Positions 7,129-12,480 of a stretch of DNA of 12,480 bases are shown here, piece by piece. Origin of the DNA: Tidjanibacter sp. (GTDB lineage: Bacteria; Bacteroidota; Bacteroidia; Bacteroidales; Rikenellaceae). Numbering within the stretch: position 1 is the first letter of the stretch; every line of letters starts with the position of its first letter. The position numbers and the translations under genes were made by a program. The notes under the pieces are model-generated. The model searched no databases. It worked only from the letters and a program-made list of their open reading frames with translations, and was not told the origin of the DNA. The stretch is taken from contig JAGBYS010000032.1 in the NCBI GenBank assembly GCA_017628675.1, positions 1-12,480 of the forward strand, written 5' to 3'.

Positions 7129-7488
7129 ATGGAATTTGAAGGATTGGTATACAGGGTTCTCCCTGTTGTTAAGGGCACGAGTGCCCGTGGTGAGTGGACA
7201 AAGCAGGAGGTTATCTTCGAGCTTCCCGGTGAGTTTAACCGCAAGTTGTGCGTAGGTTTCTGGGGTGACAAGGCCGCCGAGGCCGCAGCTCTCAAGCCCG
7301 GTGAGCAGGTGGAGGTGGCCATCAACCTCGAGTCGAGGGAGTACAACGGCCGCTGGTACACCGAGGCCAGAGCGTGGAAGCTCGCACGCAAGGCCCCCGA
7401 GGTGGCTGCACCTGCACCCGATATGCCCCCTATGCCCACCGAGGAGCCCGCATATAGCTCGATGCCCATCGACGATATGCCGTTCTAA
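7129..7488 (+). CDS. DUF3127 protein with SSB-like C-terminal tip
   Basis: A 119-residue protein. Residues 1-87 match my memory of DUF3127, a Bacteroidota family with a predicted OB fold: MEFEGLVYRVLPV, a GEWTKQEVIFELPG strand pair, and an EYNGRWYTEARAWKL end. Residues 88-119 form a Pro/Ala-rich flexible tail ending in IDDMPF. This layout, OB fold then disordered linker then acidic tip, copies bacterial SSB, whose tip in E. coli is DDDIPF and which recruits repair and replication enzymes. DNA or RNA binding is therefore likely but inferred. AAAGGAAAAAAACT just before the ATG could act as a weak ribosome site. It sits 29 bp after the esterase gene; transcription with it is likely. Confidence 0.85.
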   Translation: MEFEGLVYRVLPVVKGTSARGEWTKQEVIFELPGEFNRKLCVGFWGDKAAEAAALKPGEQVEVAINLESREYNGRWYTEARAWKLARKAPEVAAPAPDMPPMPTEEPAYSSMPIDDMPF

Positions 7489-7490
7489 AA

Positions 7491-7516
7491 ATTGATAATT
7501 GAAAATTGACAATTAT
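7491..7516 (-). repeat. CAATT-type low-complexity repeat, inverse copy
   Basis: An A+T-rich run (GATAATTGAAAATTGACAATT) directly after the DUF3127 stop codon, oriented opposite to the CAACTTT array at 7546. Confidence 0.5.
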
Positions 7517-7545
7517 TGAGGGTTTTAGGGGTAAAGGTCTTTTAT

Positions 7546-7584
7546 AACTTTCAACTTTTAACTTTCAACTTTCAACTTTCAACT
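7546..7584 (+). repeat. CAACTTT tandem array before the phosphodiesterase gene
   Basis: Repeats of CAACTTT at 7-bp period, with one TAACTTT variant, ending 6 bp before the ATG at 7591. It is the cleanest copy of this spacer repeat in the window. Confidence 0.7.
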
Positions 7585-7590
7585 CGCCAA

Positions 7591-8088
7591 ATGTTGCGCA
7601 TAGGTATCATATCCGACCTTCACGGCACCTTCGATGAGCCACTCAAGCGTTTCCTCTCGGAGGTGGACGAGATTTGGTGTGCGGGAGATATTGGTAATAG
7701 CGAGGCGGCCGAGGCAATGGTCGCCTTCGGTAAGCCCGTGGTGGCGGTCTATGGCAACATCGACGACCACACAATGAGGCTCACCTATCCCGAGTGGCAG
7801 TGTTTCGAGCGTGAGGGTGCGAAGATACTCATGACCCATATAGGTTTTTACGCCGGTCGATATACGCGTGAAGTGTATGCCAAGATATGCTCCCTGAGGC
7901 CCACAATCTTTGTCTGCGGCCACAGCCACATTTTGCGTGTGGGCTACGACAAGACCAGAGGGGTGCTCAACATAAACCCAGGAGCGACGGGCTGCAACGG
8001 TTTTCATCCCGTGCGCACGGCCGTGAGGTTCACCCTCGAGGGTGGCACGCCCCGTGACCTTGAGGTCTGGGAGATGCAAAGGCATTAA
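7591..8088 (+). CDS. YfcE/MJ0936-type metallophosphoesterase
   Basis: A 165-residue cytoplasmic phosphodiesterase of the small calcineurin-like family. All metal-binding motifs are present: Asp9 and His11 (SDLHG), Asp33 (AGDIGN), Asn56 (GNIDDH), His83 (MTHIG), and GHSH at 110-113. E. coli YfcE and M. jannaschii MJ0936 split artificial phosphodiesters in vitro; their natural substrates are unsettled. I chose the ATG at 7591 because a TTG at 7516 would translate through the CAACTTT repeat. It is the last gene before a strong terminator. The 102-bp gap to DUF3127 leaves open whether it has its own promoter; no TAnnTTTG box was found there. Confidence 0.9.
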   Translation: MLRIGIISDLHGTFDEPLKRFLSEVDEIWCAGDIGNSEAAEAMVAFGKPVVAVYGNIDDHTMRLTYPEWQCFEREGAKILMTHIGFYAGRYTREVYAKICSLRPTIFVCGHSHILRVGYDKTRGVLNINPGATGCNGFHPVRTAVRFTLEGGTPRDLEVWEMQRH

Positions 8089-8090
8089 AT

Positions 8091-8129
8091 ACAAAAAAAG
8101 CCTCGCGAATTTCGCGAGGCTTTTTTTGT
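8091..8129. terminator. Symmetric bidirectional terminator
   Basis: ACAAAAAAAGCCTCGCGAA (8091-8109) is an exact inverted repeat of 8111-8129. The G+C stem GCCTCGCG/CGCGAGGC has an AATTT loop and is flanked by A7 and T7. It lies 2 bp after the phosphodiesterase stop and 9 bp from the CoA-transferase stop, and so ends both convergent genes. Confidence 0.95.
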
Positions 8130-8138
8130 GTGTTGCAC

Positions 8139-9437
8139 TTACGCCTTGAGCCTTAGGAACGAGTAGCCGAAGCGTTCGCAGGCGGCCCTCTCGAGCTCCT
8201 CGCGCACCGAGGGGTGGGCGATGTTGATCAGAGCCTTGGCCCTCTCGGCCAGGTTCTTGCCCTTGAGGAAGGCGGCACCATACTCGGTGACCACAAACTG
8301 CGTCTGGAAACGGGTGGTGACCACACCGGCACCCTCCGTCAGGACGGGTTTAATCTTCGACACACCCTTGGGGGTGATAGAGTTCATAGCGATGAAGGTC
8401 TTGCCACCCTCCGACAGCGCCGCACCATACATAAAGTCGTGCTGGCCGCCCACGCCCGAGAAGATGCGGGTGCCGATACTATCGGCGCACACCTGACCCG
8501 TGAGGTCGACCTCGATGGCCGAGTTGATGGCCATAGCCTTGGGATTCTGGCGGATGCGGAAGGGGTCGTTGGTCCAGGCCACATCCTTAACCAAGAGGTC
8601 GGGGTTGTGGTCCATATAGTCGTAGAGCCTACGCGAGCCGAGCGACAGACAGCAGACCGTCTTGCCGGGCTCAATAACCTTCTGTGAGTTGTTGATCACA
8701 CCACTATTAATAAGAGGTACAACGCCATCCGTCAGTGCCTCGGTGTGGAGGCCGAGGTTTTTGTGGTTCGTAAGGGCCGCAAGCACAGCGTTGGGAATAC
8801 CTCCCACACCAATCTGGAGTGTAGCACCATCGGGAATCTGCTCGGCAATGTAGCCACCAATCTTCCACTCCTCCTCGTTGGGCTCCACGGTGGGCAGAGC
8901 CACGGGCTCACAATCTACCCTCACGGCTGCATCGATGCGGTCGATGTGCACCAGCGCGTCGCCGTAGGTGTAGGGGATGCGGGGGTTAATCTGGGCGATG
9001 ATAACCTTGGCCGTCTCGGCAGCGCTAACGGCCAGGTCGGCCGAGATGCCGAAGCTGCAGTATCCATTCTCGTCGGGCTCCGAGCAGTTCAGCAGTGCCA
9101 CATCGTACTTCACATAGCCCTCCCTCACCAGTGCGGGCACCTCGCCCAGGAAGCAGGGCGTGATGGAGCCATAGCCGCTGGCGATGGTCTTGCGGTAGTT
9201 GTTGGCCACAAAGAAGCTCTGGGGGATGAAGCTCTCCTTCATCTCGGGGGTGCCGTAGGGGATGTCGCGGGTGCCAATGGCAAAGGCGCTATAGACCTCC
9301 ACGCCACGCAACTCATCGGCGCGCGCCACCATTGCGTCTATGAGGGTCTCGGGAACACTCGTGGAGCCCTGAACATAGACCTTGTCGTAACTCTTAATAA
9401 GCTTTGCCGCCTCGGCAGCCGTAACAAAATTTGCCAT
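8139..9437 (-). CDS. Acetyl-CoA hydrolase/transferase family CoA-transferase
   Basis: A 432-residue enzyme of the family that includes 4-hydroxybutyrate CoA-transferase, butyryl-CoA:acetate and succinyl-CoA:acetate CoA-transferases. These move CoA between carboxylic acids through a glutamyl-CoA intermediate. The likely catalytic residue is Glu233 in LHTEALTDGVV; GVGGIPNAV (210-218) and GVGGQHDFMYGAAL (328-341) are the CoA-binding loops. Length and motifs are full. It follows the aminotransferase gene by 26 bp, on the same strand, so the pair probably forms one operon ending at the shared terminator. The neighbour suggests a 2-oxo- or carboxylic acid from an amino acid as the substrate source, but the acyl group cannot be read from the sequence; 4-hydroxybutyrate, butyrate or branched-chain acids are all possible. 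Confidence 0.92.
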   Translation of the reverse strand: MANFVTAAEAAKLIKSYDKVYVQGSTSVPETLIDAMVARADELRGVEVYSAFAIGTRDIPYGTPEMKESFIPQSFFVANNYRKTIASGYGSITPCFLGEVPALVREGYVKYDVALLNCSEPDENGYCSFGISADLAVSAAETAKVIIAQINPRIPYTYGDALVHIDRIDAAVRVDCEPVALPTVEPNEEEWKIGGYIAEQIPDGATLQIGVGGIPNAVLAALTNHKNLGLHTEALTDGVVPLINSGVINNSQKVIEPGKTVCCLSLGSRRLYDYMDHNPDLLVKDVAWTNDPFRIRQNPKAMAINSAIEVDLTGQVCADSIGTRIFSGVGGQHDFMYGAALSEGGKTFIAMNSITPKGVSKIKPVLTEGAGVVTTRFQTQFVVTEYGAAFLKGKNLAERAKALINIAHPSVREELERAACERFGYSFLRLKA

Positions 9438-9463
9438 AGATTCAGTTTTGAAAGAAAAGAAAT

Positions 9464-10771
9464 TTATTTAACCAACTCCTCGAACATCCCAAGACGCTCG
9501 TCCAGCAGGTCGTAGTGGTGGGGCTTGATGGCCGACGAGCAGGCACGGATGCCCTCATAGTCGGAGCCTGTGGAGGTGAGCACAATGCCGCTCACGCCAC
9601 ACTGCAGCAGCTTGCCAAGCAGCTCGCCACCCTTCATATCCTTGTAGCCGATGGTGAAGAAGAAACCGTTGCCCACGGGCTCGTCCACATCCTTGTCGTA
9701 GACCAGGTGGAAGCCGTGGCGGGTGAGAATCTCACGGATGCGCTCGGTACGCAGAGCATACTCCCTGACCTCGTCGCGGTAGTTGTAGATACCCTCGGCC
9801 GCCTGGTCCATCATAGCCGCCAGAGCCATCTGTGCCGAGTGGGAAACGCCCGACGAGAGGGTGTATATCAGTTTGTGTACGAAGACATTGCCAAACGAAG
9901 GCATACCATACTTTGCCTTGAGGTAGTCGCTCTTCAGGTCGAAAACCTTGTCCGAGATGCAGGTCACGGCGATACGCTCGCCTGCATAGGAGAAAATCTT
10001 GGAGCCGCTCAAAAGCAGGATGTAGTTGTCCGTATACTTGGTCACGCTCACCTGTGTGGGCAGGCCCGTTGCGGGGTCGTTCCCCTTGCGGAAGTCCATA
10101 GTCACATAGGCCAGGTCCTCAATAACGATGGTGCCATACTTGTTTGCCAACTCGCCAATGGTCCTCAGCTCCGAGTCGGTCAGACACATCCACGAGGGGT
10201 TGTTGGGGTTGGAGTAGAGGATGGCGGCAATGCGGCCGGTGGAGAGGTACTCTTCGAGCTTGGGGGCCAATTTCTCGTCACGGAAGTTGTAGACATCGAA
10301 GGCCTCACGACGGATGCCGAGCACATCGGCCTGTGTCTTCTGCACGGGGAAGCCGGGGTCGATGTAGAGGATGGTATCCTTCTTCTTGTCGAGAGCCGAT
10401 ACGGCCATAAGGGTCAGGAAGGTGCCCTGCATTGAGCCCACGGTGGGGATGCAGTGTGCAGGGGCGATGTCGGCACCGATGATGGCCTTCACGAACTTCG
10501 AGGCTGCCTCCTTGAGTGCGGGCTCACCCTCCAGCGAGGGATAAACCGAGGCCACACCTCTGTCGAGGGCCGCCTTCTGTGCGTCGATGCCCACCTGCGA
10601 TGCGGGAAGACCCGGCACACCAATCTCGAAGTGGATAAACTCCTGGCCGGTCTGCTGCTCGAATGTCTTGACGAGCGACACGAGCTGACGAATCGAGAGG
10701 TCCTCAAAGGAGCTGACCTCCAACTTTTGCATTGCACTCTCAATAAGAGCGCGATCAATTAGAGTGTTCAT
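9464..10771 (-). CDS. PLP-dependent aminotransferase, class I/II (fold type I)
   Basis: A 435-residue cytoplasmic aminotransferase. Cofactor residues are visible: the NPNNPS motif at 188-193 with Asn191, Asp219 (IEDLAY) with Tyr222, the Schiff-base lysine Lys258 in SGSKIFSYAGER, and Arg409 (GIRACSS) for the substrate carboxylate. An N-terminal helical part (1-45) precedes the usual core, which begins at HFEIGVPGLP. Such enzymes exchange an amino group between an amino acid and a 2-oxo acid, often 2-oxoglutarate; the specificity here is unknown. It is the first gene of the pair with the CoA-transferase, with a -7 box 38 bp upstream. The context suggests amino acid catabolism rather than biosynthesis, as an inference. 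Confidence 0.92.
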   Translation of the reverse strand: MNTLIDRALIESAMQKLEVSSFEDLSIRQLVSLVKTFEQQTGQEFIHFEIGVPGLPASQVGIDAQKAALDRGVASVYPSLEGEPALKEAASKFVKAIIGADIAPAHCIPTVGSMQGTFLTLMAVSALDKKKDTILYIDPGFPVQKTQADVLGIRREAFDVYNFRDEKLAPKLEEYLSTGRIAAILYSNPNNPSWMCLTDSELRTIGELANKYGTIVIEDLAYVTMDFRKGNDPATGLPTQVSVTKYTDNYILLLSGSKIFSYAGERIAVTCISDKVFDLKSDYLKAKYGMPSFGNVFVHKLIYTLSSGVSHSAQMALAAMMDQAAEGIYNYRDEVREYALRTERIREILTRHGFHLVYDKDVDEPVGNGFFFTIGYKDMKGGELLGKLLQCGVSGIVLTSTGSDYEGIRACSSAIKPHHYDLLDERLGMFEELVK

Positions 10772-10809
10772 TTTGTAGTATTCGTAGTTGCGGTTTTAGG
10801 TTTAAACCA

Positions 10810-10817
10810 CAAATATA
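10810..10817 (-). promoter_or_regulatory. Bacteroidota -7 box for aminotransferase/CoA-transferase operon
   Basis: On the minus strand this reads TATATTTG followed by TGG, an exact TAnnTTTG 38 bp before the ATG at 10771. The CAACTTT repeat occupies the -33 side. Confidence 0.65.
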
Positions 10818-10824
10818 AGAAATA

Positions 10825-10866
10825 AAGTTGAAAGTTGAAAATTGAGAGTTGAAAATTGAAAGTTGG
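10825..10866 (-). repeat. CAACTTT/CAATTTT repeat facing the aminotransferase operon
   Basis: About six units of CAACTTT, CAATTTT and CAACTCT when read on the minus strand, ending directly upstream of the leftward -7 box. Confidence 0.65.
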
Positions 10867-10965
10867 GATAAGGTCCTTGAGGTCATTTCTGCCCTTTTGA
10901 CTTAGGTCGGTTCGACTTTAGACTTTCGACTTTATCGCCCCATCTCCCAACTTTCCCCTCTCAAT

Positions 10966-10992
10966 TTTGCATTTTGCATTTTGCATTTTGAA
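10966..10992 (+). repeat. GCATTTT tandem array
   Basis: Three copies of GCATTTT in a row (7-bp period) that end inside the gcvH promoter; one TTTG produced by the array serves as the likely -33 box. Confidence 0.65.
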
Positions 10993-11009
10993 TTTTATGC
11001 GTATCTTTG
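10980..11009 (+). promoter_or_regulatory. gcvH promoter (-33 TTTG, -7 TATCTTTG)
   Basis: TTTG at 10980-10983 and TATCTTTG at 11002-11009 are 18 bp apart, close to the 19-21 bp of the Bacteroidota consensus. The ATG follows 61 bp downstream, leaving an A-rich leader. This is the best two-part promoter in the window. Confidence 0.7.
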
Positions 11010-11070
11010 TGGTTGGCTAAGTCTATGGATGAGAAATTAACACTAATAACTCTAAAAATAACTAAACACT

Positions 11071-11448
11071 ATGAACATTCCTGCAGAATTGAAGTACTCG
11101 AAAGACCACGAGTGGATTAAAGTCGTTGATGGCAACGAAGCATTGGTAGGTATTACCGATTTCGCACAGGGCGAGCTCGGCGACATCGTTTTCGTTGATG
11201 TTCCCACCGTAGGTGAGACCGTAGGTGCACACGAGGTTTTCGGCTCCATCGAGGCCGTGAAGACCGTTTCGGATGTGTTCCTGCCCGTGACCGGTGAGGT
11301 TCTGGAGCTCAACCCCGAGGTGGATGCAGACCCTTCGCTCGTGAACAAAGAGCCCTATGAGGGTGGCTGGCTCGTGCGCATCCGTATGGAGAACCCCGCA
11401 GAGCTCGACGACCTGCTCGACGCAGAGGGCTACAAAGCACTGCTGTAA
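11071..11448 (+). CDS. gcvH: Glycine cleavage system H protein
   Basis: The lipoyl carrier that shuttles the aminomethyl group between the P, T and L proteins of the glycine cleavage complex. The 125-residue length is standard. The lipoylated lysine is Lys64 in GSIEAVKTVSDVF, preceded by the usual VFVDVPTVGETVG stretch; the start MNIPAELKYSKDHEWI is typical of the family. gcvT and gcvP are not next to it; instead mdh follows after 61 bp. It has a good promoter of its own, and mdh may be read from it. Its codon use (more GCA, GTA and GTT) differs from the GCC/GTG-rich genes to the left, which may reflect high expression. Confidence 0.97.
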   Translation: MNIPAELKYSKDHEWIKVVDGNEALVGITDFAQGELGDIVFVDVPTVGETVGAHEVFGSIEAVKTVSDVFLPVTGEVLELNPEVDADPSLVNKEPYEGGWLVRIRMENPAELDDLLDAEGYKALL

Positions 11449-11449
11449 T

Positions 11450-11480
11450 TCAAGATTCAGAATTCAATATTCAAAATTAA
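11450..11480. repeat. ATTCA-type low-complexity spacer between gcvH and mdh
   Basis: TTCAAGATTCAGAATTCAATATTCAAAATT is a run of ATTCA-like units at a period of about 8 bp. No hairpin terminator or TAnnTTTG box is visible, so readthrough from gcvH to mdh is plausible. Confidence 0.45.
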
Positions 11481-11509
11481 CTGAATAACAAATAATTAGT
11501 TAGGAAAAA

Positions 11510-12460
11510 ATGGCAACAAAAGTAACTGTTGTAGGCGCCGGTAATGTGGGCGCAACTGCTGCAAATGTGATGGCAATCCGCAAGGTTGCAAGCGAGGTAT
11601 GTCTGATCGATATCAAACCCGACCTCTCCGAGGGTAAGGTTCTGGATATGTACCAGACCTCCACTCTTCTGGATTTCGACACCAAACTCGTAGGCGTGAC
11701 CAACGACTACAAGGCTACCGCAAAGAGCGATGTAGTGGTTATCACCTCGGGTGTTCCCCGCAAACCCGGTATGACCCGTGAGGAGCTCATCGGCGTGAAC
11801 GCAAACATCGTTAAGTCGGTGGTTAACAACATCCTCGAGTACTCGCCCAAGGCTATCTTCGTAATCGTGTCGAACCCTATGGATACTATGGCTTACCTCA
11901 CCCTCAAGGCTACCGGTCTTCCCAAAAACCGCGTAATCGGTATGGGTGGCGCCCTCGACTCGTCGCGCTTCCGCTGCTACCTGGCAAAGGCCCTCAAAGC
12001 AGACATCCGCGATGTTGACGGTATGGTAATCGGCGGTCACGGTGACACCACTATGATCCCCCTCATCGAGAAGGCAAGCTACCGCGGTGTGCCCGTGAGC
12101 CAGCTCCTCTCGAAGAAGAAACTCCAGCAGGTTGCTGCCGACACTATGGTTGGTGGTGCAACCCTCACCAAACTCCTCGGCACCTCGGCTTGGTACGCTC
12201 CCGGCGCTGCTATCGCAAGCGTAGTTGAGAGCATCCTCGGCGACCAGAAGAGGGTTATCTCTTCGAGCTGCTACCTCGAGGGTGAGTACGGTGCAGAGGA
12301 CCTCTTCATCGGCGTTCCCGCTGTTATCGGCAAGAACGGTATCGAGAAGATCCTCCCCCTCAAGCTTACCGCTTCGGAGAAAGAGCAGTTTGAGAAGAGC
12401 GTTGCTGCTGTGAAGAAGACCAATGAGGTTCTTTACGAGATTGGCGCACTCACCAAATAA
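11510..12460 (+). CDS. mdh: NAD-dependent malate dehydrogenase (LDH-like type)
   Basis: Interconverts malate and oxaloacetate with NAD(H). In anaerobic Bacteroidales this serves the reductive branch to fumarate and succinate. The 316 residues match the LDH-like MDH class. The Rossmann loop GAGNVGATAANV is at 9-20, and Asp34 (LIDIKPD) favours NAD over NADP. Arg84 in VPRKPGMTREEL marks malate rather than lactate specificity, with Arg90 on the closing loop. Asn122 (VSNPMD), Asp150, Arg153 and the catalytic His177 (GGHGDTTMIP) complete the active site. TTAGGAAAAA before the ATG is a possible weak ribosome site. It lies 61 bp after gcvH on the same strand. Codon use resembles gcvH and suggests strong expression. 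Confidence 0.96.
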   Translation: MATKVTVVGAGNVGATAANVMAIRKVASEVCLIDIKPDLSEGKVLDMYQTSTLLDFDTKLVGVTNDYKATAKSDVVVITSGVPRKPGMTREELIGVNANIVKSVVNNILEYSPKAIFVIVSNPMDTMAYLTLKATGLPKNRVIGMGGALDSSRFRCYLAKALKADIRDVDGMVIGGHGDTTMIPLIEKASYRGVPVSQLLSKKKLQQVAADTMVGGATLTKLLGTSAWYAPGAAIASVVESILGDQKRVISSSCYLEGEYGAEDLFIGVPAVIGKNGIEKILPLKLTASEKEQFEKSVAAVKKTNEVLYEIGALTK

Positions 12461-12480
12461 TTCGTAACTCCATCGTTGCA

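Larger units (their letters stand above)
10772..11070. other. Divergent intergenic region (299 bp) of repeats and two promoters
   Basis: No coding sequence was found. From left to right it holds the leftward -7 box (10810-10817), a CAACTTT-type repeat facing left (10825-10866), a central part with repeated GACTTT (10918-10934), a matching repeat facing right (10945-10968), a GCATTTT tandem array, and the rightward promoter (10980-11009). Confidence 0.6.

Noticed and set aside
7516..7590. Longer TTG start for the phosphodiesterase
   Set aside because: The extension only translates the CAACTTT repeats; MLRIGIISDLHG at 7591 is the usual family start.
10966..10992. Tandem GCATTTT units as a CRISPR-like array
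   Set aside because: The units are 7 bp with no spacers between them; this is simple tandem repetition.

Overview
The window reads as chromosomal DNA from a Bacteroidota bacterium, most likely of the order Bacteroidales and plausibly Alistipes-like. This rests on: five Bacteroidota-type -7 promoter boxes (TAnnTTTG) ahead of genes; start sites with little Shine-Dalgarno signal; families typical of this phylum (DUF3127, the Bacteroidales form of YfhO, an M23-dxr-rseP order); a G+C-rich coding sequence broken by short A+T-rich spacers. The genus is a guess. No rRNA, tRNA, insertion sequence, phage gene or CRISPR array was seen.

Layout. (1) 1-4939, minus strand: an envelope and isoprenoid block. 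An M23/LytM-like membrane protein, dxr and rseP are closely packed and end at a hairpin terminator near 1500-1533. A separately promoted YfhO-type membrane protein follows and runs off the left edge. (2) 4940-5077: a divergent control region with a promoter in each direction, a perfect 16-bp palindrome over the rightward -7 box, and a 10-bp direct repeat. (3) 5078-8088, plus strand: an AlkA-type glycosylase fused to an Ada-C/Ogt alkyltransferase, an exported esterase, a DUF3127 OB-fold protein with an SSB-like C-terminal tip, and a YfcE-type phosphodiesterase, closed by a symmetric terminator. (4) 8139-10771, minus strand: a CoA-transferase behind a PLP aminotransferase, probably one operon for amino acid or organic acid fermentation. 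(5) 10772-11070: a divergent spacer of low-complexity repeats holding promoters for both sides. (6) 11071-12460, plus strand: gcvH (lipoyl carrier of glycine cleavage) and mdh (NAD malate dehydrogenase).

Most genes are housekeeping. The points most worth a second look are the glycosylase-alkyltransferase fusion with its palindromic promoter, the SSB-like tail on the DUF3127 protein, the LytM domain that has lost its zinc ligands, and the recurring CAACTTT/CAATTTT repeats placed just upstream of promoters or starts. I see no defence island or clearly new multi-gene system.
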